The notes under the pieces are model-generated. The model made no database searches. It had not been told where the DNA came from and was given only the letters and a program-made list of their open reading frames with translations. This document shows positions 22,142 through 29,948 of a stretch of 64,000 bases of DNA, one piece after another; within the stretch, counting starts at the first letter, position 1, and each line of letters opens with the position of its first letter. Source of the stretch: Pseudomonas fulva NBRC 16637 = DSM 17717 (GTDB lineage: Bacteria > Pseudomonadota > Gammaproteobacteria > Pseudomonadales > Pseudomonadaceae); contig NZ_BBIQ01000014.1 in assembly GCF_000730565.1 (NCBI RefSeq), forward strand, positions 1 through 64,000. Reading direction: 5' to 3'. A program made the position numbers and the translations under genes.

Positions 22142-22211
22142 CATGGGCGGCTGTTGGTACTTGAGCCAGATGGCGACAGCACACCCCCCCAGATGCAGCG
22201 CTATTGCACCT

Positions 22212-22910
22212 TCAAGCCAGCACCACCTCCAGCACACGGATCACATCCGTCTGCGGATAATGCCACCTGACCTGCACATCCCAGAACTTGACCCCATACA
22301 CCCGTTCGGCCACAGGCACCTGATAGGCTGGCCGTGGGTCTTGCGCCAAGCATTGCTCGATCAATGCCACCAGGGGCTCGCCCAGGCGCAACGCATGCTC
22401 GCGGGCCTGGGGCAGGGCGCTGTCGGCCCACTGCACGGTAATGGCCACTGGCGCACCGCTGGCCATGTGGTTATGGGCACCCTCGACACTGTCGGCATAG
22501 GGTACGTAGGGCTTGATGTCCAGCACCGGCGTGCCGTCGAGCAGGTCGATGCCTGACAACAGCAAGCGGCCAGGTTCAACGCCCTCCAGCCGCACCACCG
22601 ACTGGCCGATGCCGTTGGGCCGGTGCGTGGCGCGAGTGGCGAACACACCCATGCTCTTGTTGCCCCCCAGGCGCGGTGGGCGCACTTTGAGCCTGGGTTT
22701 TTCTTCCAGGGCCTGGTGGAACAGAAACAGCAGCCAGACGTGGCTGACCTGTTCCAGCCCTTCGACTGCCTCGGCTTGGTCGAACGGGGGCAGTAGCTCC
22801 AGCACACCGCGTGCGGCCGGCGCCAGTTGCGGCTGGCGCGGAATGGCGAACTTCTCCTTGAAACAGGAGCGCACGATCCCCACCGGCGCCACCGTATGCT
22901 GCATGACCAT
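22212..22910 (-). CDS. trmO: tRNA (N6-threonylcarbamoyladenosine37-N6)-methyltransferase TrmO
   Basis: A 232-residue protein of the TsaA/YaeB family, which uses SAM to methylate t6A37 to m6t6A in tRNA-Thr. Recognisable stretches are PVGIVRSCFKEKFAIPRQP, FATRATHRPNGIGQSVVRL and DIKPYVPYADS, the SAM-binding beta-barrel core; the C-terminal tail PAYQVPVAERVYGVKFWDVQV is also typical. Its ATG follows the stop of the DUF1456 gene directly (TGAATG), so translation is coupled. Confidence 0.9.
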   Translation of the reverse strand: MVMQHTVAPVGIVRSCFKEKFAIPRQPQLAPAARGVLELLPPFDQAEAVEGLEQVSHVWLLFLFHQALEEKPRLKVRPPRLGGNKSMGVFATRATHRPNGIGQSVVRLEGVEPGRLLLSGIDLLDGTPVLDIKPYVPYADSVEGAHNHMASGAPVAITVQWADSALPQAREHALRLGEPLVALIEQCLAQDPRPAYQVPVAERVYGVKFWDVQVRWHYPQTDVIRVLEVVLA

Positions 22911-23372
22911 TCAGCCGTGCACGCGCTGGGTCAGGCCCTTCAGGAAGTTGCGCAGCAACTGGTCGCCGCACGGGCGGTAGTTGTCATGGCCGGCCTTGCG
23001 AAACAGTGCGCTGAGCTCAGGTTTGCTGACGGGGAAATCGACCGATTTCAAGATGGCGTGCAGGTCGTCCTCTTTCAGTTCGAAAGCCACTCGCAGCTTC
23101 TTCAGGATCTGGTTGTTGGTAACCGGCAGTTCGACAGGTTGTGCCGGACGGCTTTCATCCTTGCCGCGACGGTAGATGACCAGGCCGTCGAGAAAGTGCG
23201 CCATGACCCGGTCCGGGCAGCGCACAAAGCCTTCCTCTTCTTCTTTCTTCACATAGGTCGCCAGGACGACAGGGTTCACGTCCAGGCCGGTCAAACCGAT
23301 GATCTCGGCCATCTTGGCGTCATTGACTTTCAACATGTAGCGCAGGCTGCGCAGGACGTCATTGTGGTTCAT
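22911..23372 (-). CDS. DUF1456 family protein (YehS-like)
   Basis: A 153-residue cytoplasmic protein made of two tandem related halves: NDVLRSLRYMLKVNDAKMAEI (1-70) and NNQILKKLRVAFELKEDDLHAI (about 80-150), the DUF1456 repeat. E. coli YehS is the namesake; function is unknown. It is directly upstream of, and coupled to, trmO. Confidence 0.85.
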   Translation of the reverse strand: MNHNDVLRSLRYMLKVNDAKMAEIIGLTGLDVNPVVLATYVKKEEEEGFVRCPDRVMAHFLDGLVIYRRGKDESRPAQPVELPVTNNQILKKLRVAFELKEDDLHAILKSVDFPVSKPELSALFRKAGHDNYRPCGDQLLRNFLKGLTQRVHG

Positions 23373-23421
23373 TGCTGCAAAATCCTGTTCTCGTGCCGCA
23401 CGTCATCGCACGGCCTCTCAC

Positions 23422-24132
23422 TTAGAAACGTTCAGTGCCCATCAGGTAGCGCCATTGGCCCAGCGCCAGCTTGCCCATCGAAACACCGCCCAGGCGTATG
23501 CGGCGCATGCCCAGCAACTCCAGGCGCAGGTAGGCGCACAGTTCGGAAATCTGGCCGGGTTGCGGGTTTTTCAGCACCAGGCGCAAATGGGTTTCGTTCT
23601 GCCAGCTGGCCTTGGCCTTGGGCAATTCGCGGTCATTGCGGGTCACACCGCGTGCCAGGCGCTCGAGCATCTGGGCACTGGCTTCACCGCGCACCTGGAC
23701 GACGAACTCCTGTTCAAGCTTGCGCAGGTCGGCGTTGATCTTGCGGGTTACCCGCCAGTCCTGGGTAAACACCTGCAAGCCGCTGGCACCCGGTTCCAAC
23801 GGTGCTACACAGGCCTGGCGGGTGAAATGCCCGTGCAAGGGGCGCACGCCTTCGCGATGGGCCTCGCTGAGGCTGGTCATGTTCAGGCCAAGCCGGGCAG
23901 TTTCGTTGTCCATGCCCGCGCCTTGGTGGAGCAGCAGCGTGACCGGCTCCAGGCTCTCGGCGCGCGCGCCGGACAGCAGCTCGACGTGCTGCTGCTCGAC
24001 CTTGAACTGCGGTTGCTCGACCACCACGCCGTCGACCGTCACCCAGCCTCCTTCGATATACAACTCAGCCTCGCGGCGGGAACAGCCAAGCTGCTCGACA
24101 AGGCGTTTGGACAGACGGACGGGTTCGGACAT
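23422..24132 (-). CDS. RsuA/RluF-family pseudouridine-synthase homologue lacking catalytic residues
   Basis: A 236-residue protein with an N-terminal S4 RNA-binding domain (VRLSKRLVEQLGCSRREAELYIEGGWVTVDG) and an RsuA/RluB/E/F-type synthase fold. In active relatives the catalytic loop reads RLDxxSxGL; here it is PLEPGASGL, so both the Arg and the catalytic Asp are replaced (Asp by Glu). The conserved Tyr that follows is Phe in EFVVQVRG. It is therefore probably an RNA-binding protein without synthase activity, or one with unusual chemistry. The start at 24132 (MSEPVRLSKR) fits the S4 domain; the frame is open to 24207. Confidence 0.8.
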   Translation of the reverse strand: MSEPVRLSKRLVEQLGCSRREAELYIEGGWVTVDGVVVEQPQFKVEQQHVELLSGARAESLEPVTLLLHQGAGMDNETARLGLNMTSLSEAHREGVRPLHGHFTRQACVAPLEPGASGLQVFTQDWRVTRKINADLRKLEQEFVVQVRGEASAQMLERLARGVTRNDRELPKAKASWQNETHLRLVLKNPQPGQISELCAYLRLELLGMRRIRLGGVSMGKLALGQWRYLMGTERF

Positions 24133-24207
24133 GACGACGATTCGCAAAGGCAAAGAAAGGCTGCATTGTACCCTTCCCGCCGGGCGAGGGGCGGGAATCT
24201 GTGTCAA

Positions 24208-24663
24208 TCAGGCCGCGCTGTGCCTGCGCATGTGCAGCAAGGGATACGGTTGGCCCAGACCGTCCTTGGGCGAACGGCCCACGATCTCAAAGCCCTGGTG
24301 CAGATAAAAGCCCAGCGCCTGGGTGTTCTGCTCGTTGACGTCGAGGGTCAGGGCGTCCAACGCCTGCACCGCATGCTGCAGCAATTGTTTGCCGATACCT
24401 CGGCCATGCCACTGCGGGTCCACGAACAACATGTCGATGCGCCCGCCTGCCACGCCGACGAAACCCTGGATGCTGCGATCAGGCCCACGGGCACAGACCA
24501 GCATCACCGCGTCCAGATACCGCCGCAGCACCTTGTCGCGCAGCAGCACGATGTAGGGTTCGGGCATAAAGGCGTGCGTCGCACGTACCGCGTCTTCCCA
24601 TACGCTGACCAGCCTGGGGTAGTCGCTCAGGTGAGGCGTTTCCAGGGTCGAGAAGGTGCGCAT
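24208..24663 (-). CDS. GNAT-family N-acetyltransferase
   Basis: A 151-residue GNAT enzyme with the acetyl-CoA pyrophosphate loop in VDPQWHGRGIGKQLLQHAV and the C-terminal LDVNEQNTQALGFYLHQGFEIVGRS motif. These are soluble acetyltransferases acting on amines of small molecules or proteins; the substrate is unknown. ATG at 24663 follows AAGGA. It lies between the pseudouridine-synthase homologue and rimO on the same strand. Confidence 0.88.
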   Translation of the reverse strand: MRTFSTLETPHLSDYPRLVSVWEDAVRATHAFMPEPYIVLLRDKVLRRYLDAVMLVCARGPDRSIQGFVGVAGGRIDMLFVDPQWHGRGIGKQLLQHAVQALDALTLDVNEQNTQALGFYLHQGFEIVGRSPKDGLGQPYPLLHMRRHSAA

Positions 24664-24767
24664 CGGGTCCTTGCTCCAGTGGCCGTCAAAACAAGGATAG
24701 ATGCTGGAGGAGGGCGCGACCCGGGGCGGGCCGCGCCACTGCGACAGGAGGCAGGCAGGGCGCCCTG

Positions 24768-26099
24768 TCAGATGGGCTCTGCCCACATATCGTATTCGTC
24801 GGCGTCCACCACGCGGCAACGTACCTTGTCGCCAGGCTTGAAGCCGTGGTTGCCATCGATGAAGACACTGCCGTCGATTTCTGGCGCGTCGAAGAAACTG
24901 CGGCCCACCGAGCCTTGCTCTTCGACCTCGTCGATGAGCACGTCGATTTCCTTGCCGATGCGCATCTGCAGGCGGGCGGCGCTGATGGCCTGCTGGTGCG
25001 CCATGAAGCGGTCCCAGCGATCCTGTTTGACGTCGTCCGGGACGTCGGCCAAGCCCAGGTCGTTGGCCGGGGCACCTTCGACAGGCGAGTACTGGAAGCA
25101 GCCCACGCGGTCGAGTTGGGCCTCGGTCAGCCAGTCCAGCAGGTACTGGAAGTCTTCCTCGGTTTCGCCTGGGAAGCCGACGATGAAGGTCGAACGAATG
25201 ACCAGCTCCGGGCACTGCTCGCGCCACTGCTTGATGCGGGCCAGGGTCCGGTCTTCGAAGGCCGGGCGCTTCATCGACTTGAGCACCTTGGGGCTGGCGT
25301 GCTGGAACGGAATGTCCAGGTACGGCAGGATCTTGCCGGCAGCCATCAATGGGATCACATCGTCGACATTGGGGTACGGATACACATAGTGCAGGCGCAC
25401 CCACGCACCCAGGCTGCTCAGGGCCTCACACAACTCGAGCATGCGGGTCTTGACCGGGCGGCCGTTCCAGAAGTCGGTCTTGTATTTGACGTCTACGCCG
25501 TAGGCGCTGGTGTCCTGGGAAATCACCAGGATTTCCTTGACCCCGGCCTTGACCAGGCGCTCGGCCTCGCTCAGCACGTCGCCCACCGGGCGGCTGACCA
25601 GCTTGCCACGCATCGACGGAATGATGCAGAAGCTGCAGCTGTGGTTGCAGCCTTCGGAAATCTTCAGGTAGGCATAGTGGCGCGGCGTCAGCTTGACCCC
25701 TTGCGGCGGCACCAGGTCGATCAGCGGGTTGTGGTCCTGACGCGGCGGCACCACTTCGTGCACGGCGTTGACCACCTGCTCGTACTGCTGCGGGCCGGTC
25801 ACCGAAAGCACGCTTGGGTGCACGTCGCGAATGGTGCCTTCCTCGACACCCATGCAGCCGGTGACGATCACCTTGCCGTTTTCCTTGATGGCTTCACCGA
25901 TCACTTCAAGCGATTCGGCCTTGGCGCTGTCAATGAAACCGCAGGTGTTGACCACCACCACGTCGGCATCCTCGTACGTTGGCACGACTTCATAGCCTTC
26001 CATGCGCAACTGGGTGAGGATGCGCTCGGAATCGACCAGGGCTTTGGGACAACCCAGGCTGACGAAACCGACCTTGGGGGTGGCGGGCGTGGTGGACAT
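24768..26099 (-). CDS. rimO: Ribosomal protein S12 methylthiotransferase RimO
   Basis: A 443-residue radical-SAM enzyme that methylthiolates Asp88 of ribosomal protein S12. The N-terminal UPF0004 domain has its three cluster Cys residues in [24 protein letters not shown] and VTGCMG. The radical-SAM motif is CNHSCSFC, and the C-terminus is a TRAM domain ([18 protein letters not shown]). The start at 26099 ([11 protein letters not shown]) gives normal length; the frame continues upstream without similarity. It is divergent from kup; a 9-bp inverted repeat (26122-26151) lies in its leader. Confidence 0.95.
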   Translation of the reverse strand: MSTTPATPKVGFVSLGCPKALVDSERILTQLRMEGYEVVPTYEDADVVVVNTCGFIDSAKAESLEVIGEAIKENGKVIVTGCMGVEEGTIRDVHPSVLSVTGPQQYEQVVNAVHEVVPPRQDHNPLIDLVPPQGVKLTPRHYAYLKISEGCNHSCSFCIIPSMRGKLVSRPVGDVLSEAERLVKAGVKEILVISQDTSAYGVDVKYKTDFWNGRPVKTRMLELCEALSSLGAWVRLHYVYPYPNVDDVIPLMAAGKILPYLDIPFQHASPKVLKSMKRPAFEDRTLARIKQWREQCPELVIRSTFIVGFPGETEEDFQYLLDWLTEAQLDRVGCFQYSPVEGAPANDLGLADVPDDVKQDRWDRFMAHQQAISAARLQMRIGKEIDVLIDEVEEQGSVGRSFFDAPEIDGSVFIDGNHGFKPGDKVRCRVVDADEYDMWAEPI

Positions 26100-26121
26100 G
26101 ACTAACCTCGGCGTTGAATAC

Positions 26122-26151
26122 AGGTCGCCCAGCGTTGATCGGGGGCGACCT
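26122..26151. repeat. 9-bp inverted repeat in the rimO-kup divergent region
   Basis: AGGTCGCCC (26122-26130) and GGGCGACCT (26143-26151) form a hairpin with a 12-nt loop, 23-52 bp upstream of the rimO start. No T-tract follows on either strand. It may be an operator or a leader hairpin. Confidence 0.4.
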
Positions 26152-26334
26152 TGACGGGCGCTTTTGGCGCCTCTGATCAAAAAGTGCGCAATTCTAGCGA
26201 GCGATGGATCGATTGACCAGCAGAAATACGACGAACGCTGCGCTATGCTTCGCGCCGTTACGCCAGGCCCGGATGGGCGAACTGGCATGCACGCTGACAA
26301 CAGTGGCCCTGAGGGCCTTTTGCGGGAGTGGTCG

Positions 26335-28245
26335 ATGGTTCAGGCAAGCAGTCACGCCGAGGGCGGGCACGCAGCAAAGCAGGGGGCGACCCGGTCGCTG
26401 GGCCTGCTGGTGGCGGCGGTCGGGGTGGTTTATGGCGATATCGGCACCAGCCCGCTGTATACCCTGAAGGAAGTGTTCACGGGCGGTTATGGGGTGCAGG
26501 TCAACCACGACGGTGTGCTGGGAATCCTGTCGTTGATCCTCTGGTCGCTGCTGTGGGTGGTGTCATTCAAGTACGTGGTGTTCATCCTGCGTGCCGACAA
26601 CCAGGGGGAGGGCGGCACCATGGCCCTGACCGCGCTGGCGCGGCGTGCCACGGCTGCGCATCCGCGCCTGCGCACCCTGATGGTGATCTGCGGTTTGATC
26701 GGCGCCTCGCTGTTCTATGGCGACAGCATGATCACCCCGGCAGTCTCGGTGCTCTCGGCCGTCGAGGGCCTGGGCCTGGCCTTCGATGGCATCGACCATT
26801 GGGTGGTGCCGGTGTCGCTGGTGGTGTTGGTGGCGCTGTTTCTGGTGCAGCGCCACGGCACCGAGAAAATCGGCAAGCTGTTCGGCCCGGTCATGGTCCT
26901 ATGGTTCGTGGTGCTGGCCGCGCTGGGGGTCCATGGCATCGCACAGACGCCCGAAGTGCTCCGCGCCTTCAACCCCGGTTGGGCGGTCAACTTCTTCATC
27001 GTCCATCCTGGCATGGGCGTGGCCATCCTCGGCGCGGTGGTGCTGGCGCTGACCGGTGCCGAGGCGCTCTATGCCGACATGGGGCACTTTGGCCGCAAGC
27101 CGATCGCACGGGCCTGGTTCGCCCTGGTGCTGCCGGCACTGGTGCTCAACTACTTTGGCCAGGGCGCCATGCTGCTGCAAAACCCCGAGGCTGCGCGCAA
27201 CCCGTTCTACCTGCTGGCGCCCAGCTGGGCCTTGCTGCCGCTGGTCGGCCTTGCCACCCTGGCCACCGTGATTGCGTCGCAAGCGGTAATATCCGGCGCC
27301 TTCTCGCTCACCCGACAGGCCATCCAGTTGGGCTACATCCCGCGCATGCACATCCAGCACACCTCCAGTGACGAGCAAGGGCAAATCTACGTAGCGGCAG
27401 TCAACTGGACGTTGATGGTGGGCGTGGTGCTGCTGGTGATCGGCTTCGAGTCCTCGGGCGCTTTGGCCGCAGCCTATGGCGTGGCCGTCACCGGGACCAT
27501 GTTGATGACGACCATTCTGGTGGCGGCAGTGATGTTGTTGCTGTGGAAGTGGCCGCCGATCCTGGCCGTGCCCCTCTTGCTGGGCTTTCTGTTCGTTGAC
27601 GGGCTGTTTTTTGCCGCCAACGTTCCGAAGATCGTCCAGGGCGGGGCCTTCCCTGTGCTGGCAGGCGGTGTGCTGTTCCTGCTGATGAGCACCTGGAAAC
27701 GTGGCAAGCAAATTCTCGTCGAACGTATAGACGAAGGGGCGCTGCCACTGCCGCTGTTCATCAGCAGTATCCGCATCCAGCCGCCGCACCGGGTGGAGGG
27801 CACGGCCGTGTTTCTCACCGCCCGCTCGGACGCCGTTCCCCATGCGTTGCTGCACAACATGCTGCACAACCAGGTGCTGCACAGCCAGGTCGTGTTGCTG
27901 ACGGTGCTCAGCGAAGATCGACCTCGCGTGCCAGAGCAGGAGCGATTCGAGGTCGAGGCCTATGGTGATGGCTTCTTCAGGGTGGTCCTGCATTTCGGCT
28001 TCATGGATGAGCCGGACGTGCCGGCGGCGCTCAAACTCTGCCACCTGGACGAGCTGGACTTCACGCCCATGCGCACCACCTATTTCCTGAGCCGCGAAAC
28101 CGTGATCGCGTCCAGGCTCGAAGGCATGTCACGCTGGCGAGGCAACCTGTTCGCGTTCTTGCTGAAGAATGCCAACGGCAATTTGAGGTTCTTCAACCTG
28201 CCGCTCAATCGGGTAATCGAGCTGGGTACTCAGGTCGAGATCTGA
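26335..28245 (+). CDS. kup: Low-affinity potassium transporter Kup
   Basis: A 636-residue inner-membrane K+:H+ symporter of the KUP/HAK/KT family with about 12 helices in the first 440 residues and a cytoplasmic C-terminal domain. Signatures are [18 protein letters not shown] in helix 1, [28 protein letters not shown] and [13 protein letters not shown]. The ATG at 26335 ([11 protein letters not shown]) matches my memory of the P. putida protein; the frame extends upstream to 26164. It is alone, divergent from rimO and convergent with acvB. Confidence 0.94.
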   Translation: MVQASSHAEGGHAAKQGATRSLGLLVAAVGVVYGDIGTSPLYTLKEVFTGGYGVQVNHDGVLGILSLILWSLLWVVSFKYVVFILRADNQGEGGTMALTALARRATAAHPRLRTLMVICGLIGASLFYGDSMITPAVSVLSAVEGLGLAFDGIDHWVVPVSLVVLVALFLVQRHGTEKIGKLFGPVMVLWFVVLAALGVHGIAQTPEVLRAFNPGWAVNFFIVHPGMGVAILGAVVLALTGAEALYADMGHFGRKPIARAWFALVLPALVLNYFGQGAMLLQNPEAARNPFYLLAPSWALLPLVGLATLATVIASQAVISGAFSLTRQAIQLGYIPRMHIQHTSSDEQGQIYVAAVNWTLMVGVVLLVIGFESSGALAAAYGVAVTGTMLMTTILVAAVMLLLWKWPPILAVPLLLGFLFVDGLFFAANVPKIVQGGAFPVLAGGVLFLLMSTWKRGKQILVERIDEGALPLPLFISSIRIQPPHRVEGTAVFLTARSDAVPHALLHNMLHNQVLHSQVVLLTVLSEDRPRVPEQERFEVEAYGDGFFRVVLHFGFMDEPDVPAALKLCHLDELDFTPMRTTYFLSRETVIASRLEGMSRWRGNLFAFLLKNANGNLRFFNLPLNRVIELGTQVEI

Positions 28246-28655
28246 AAAGGGCAGGGGAGGGGCTGAGGGCATTCCCCTGGGGCCTAGTGATGTTTGCGGC
28301 GATGCGCAGATACTGGGGCTGGTGCGCAGCCCATCGCGGCCGGTCCGGCGCCCCGGCGAGGCCGCTCTGACACTGACCGCGTAACGCCTGAGTCAGTAGC
28401 TTCACAGGGCTTTGTAGGAGCAACTGTCTGGCACCGCCCCTGACAGCTAGCAGATTTCCGGGTAGGAGCGGCCCTTGTGCCGCGATGGGCCGCAGCGCGG
28501 CCCCGGCAATATACGCTGCGAAGCTGAAATCTAAGGGCTGCTGCGCAGCTTATCGCGGCATGAGGTCATGCAGGGGGGCAGGGTAACCCCTGATTCGCGC
28601 TATCAGAGCCACCCGCTCGACCTGACCCCAGTGCCTGCTGTCCTTACCCCAACCC
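28246..28655. repeat. REP-like repeat cluster between convergent kup and acvB
   Basis: The 410-bp gap has no gene. It holds degraded copies of the Pseudomonas REP type: CGGTCCGGCGCCCCGGCGAG (28341-28360), a GTAGGAGC remnant near 28415, a fuller copy starting GTAGGAGCGGCCCTTGTGCC at 28462 and running to about 28508, and GCTGCGCAGCTTATCGCGGC near 28542. REP elements sit between convergent genes and are mobilised by RAYT transposases; none is encoded here. No clean intrinsic terminator is visible for kup or acvB. Confidence 0.65.
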
Positions 28656-29948
28656 TCAATTCTGCTCGGCCACACTCGACTTGCCCTGACGGGTCTCGAT
28701 CTCATCGATCAGCCGCTTGGCCAGGGCAGGGTAGTTTTCATCGAAGTGGTGCCCGCCCGGCAGTTTCAGACGCTCGCCCACGGCGGTCTTGTCGGTGCAA
28801 CCGCTTTCGTCGCTTTCTTCCACCCCGTATACGCACACCACTTTCGCAGCCGGCAGCTTGGCCATCTCAGGTCCAGTGGGCGCCTCTTGACCTTCCTTGC
28901 CCAGCCAGCCTTCGACTTCGATCTCGAAGCTGCCGCTGCGGGCAAAGGCCAGCAGCATGACAGCGTCCACCCGTTGCTGGTCTTCAGCCGGCAGGCGGTT
29001 GTAGATGGCAGGCAGTACGTCAGCACCGAACGAGTACCCCGTCAGGACGAAACGCTTGGTCCCCCACTTCTGCCGATAGTGGTGCATCAGTTCGGACAGG
29101 TCGGCAGCACTTTGCTCCGGTGTCTTGTGTTGCCAGTAGTAGCGCAGGGTATCGATGCCCACCACCGGATAGCCCAGCTTGGCCATCTCCCCGGCCACGT
29201 CGCGGTCCAGGTCGCGCCAGCCGCCGTCGCCGGACAAGAACAGCGTGACGGTATCGGTGGTTTGACCGGCAGGGACCTCGACCACGGGAATCGCCAGTGC
29301 GTTGCCATCCTGGCCCACCAAGGCCTGGGTCAGCTGTGCCTTGAGCACTTGCGGCAGGTGGATGTCATAGTCGCTGATGCTGGTTTCGGCATTGTTCTGG
29401 TCACGCACGAAGGCCGCACTGGCATCGTCCGGATTATCGTTCCACGCCACGCTCCAGTGGCCGTGGGGCGCGGTCTTTGGCAGCGGTACCTGACACCCTG
29501 GCTGCTCGACCGTAAAGCCCACGGAAATTGCCCGGGCCTTGTCGTCGTTCTGGCTCGCCAGCCAGCGCCAGGCTTGGGTGGCACCCGGGCCAATGCCGGC
29601 GACCAGGGTCGGTTTGCTCGGCAACTGCGCCAGGGCCGTGTCCATGGCTTGCTGCTGCTTGGCGCAATCACCGGCAGGCAGCACCACTTGCACCAATTGC
29701 GCTTCGGCCGCCTGGCCAAGGTCCAGCAACTGCTTGTGGGTCAGGGCCTGGTCCTGTGGCACGCCGATCGCCACCCAGGCGGTGGGGTGCACCCCTGGGG
29801 TAACGAGGGTGATGCTGGCATCGTTGATTTGAAGTTGCTCAAGCTGTGCCTCAGGCGCCGGCCGCGTCCAGAACCAGAACGCCGTGGCGCCGGCCAGGGC
29901 GGCCAGCAGCAGGGTGATCAACGGGTAAAGCCAAAAGCGTCGGGTCAT
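28656..29948 (-). CDS. acvB: AcvB/VirJ-family periplasmic hydrolase, probable aminoacyl-phosphatidylglycerol hydrolase
   Basis: A 430-residue protein with an N-terminal membrane anchor or signal (about 6-28) and two alpha/beta-hydrolase-like halves. The C-terminal VirJ half has FLSGDGGWRDLD, the nucleophile elbow GYSFGADV and a late His in GGHHFDEN. AcvB of Agrobacterium hydrolyses lysyl-phosphatidylglycerol, and the homologue next to the alanyl-PG synthase in P. aeruginosa hydrolyses alanyl-PG. It overlaps the upstream mprF as ATGA, so synthase and hydrolase are made together. This pairing lets the cell tune lipid charge; it is inferred here from context. Confidence 0.85.
   Translation of the reverse strand: MTRRFWLYPLITLLLAALAGATAFWFWTRPAPEAQLEQLQINDASITLVTPGVHPTAWVAIGVPQDQALTHKQLLDLGQAAEAQLVQVVLPAGDCAKQQQAMDTALAQLPSKPTLVAGIGPGATQAWRWLASQNDDKARAISVGFTVEQPGCQVPLPKTAPHGHWSVAWNDNPDDASAAFVRDQNNAETSISDYDIHLPQVLKAQLTQALVGQDGNALAIPVVEVPAGQTTDTVTLFLSGDGGWRDLDRDVAGEMAKLGYPVVGIDTLRYYWQHKTPEQSAADLSELMHHYRQKWGTKRFVLTGYSFGADVLPAIYNRLPAEDQQRVDAVMLLAFARSGSFEIEVEGWLGKEGQEAPTGPEMAKLPAAKVVCVYGVEESDESGCTDKTAVGERLKLPGGHHFDENYPALAKRLIDEIETRQGKSSVAEQN

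Noticed and set aside
23362..25389. A 675-codon plus-strand frame across the pseudouridine-synthase, GNAT and rimO genes
   Set aside because: It spans three real genes on the other strand and several gene boundaries; it is a GC-driven artefact.
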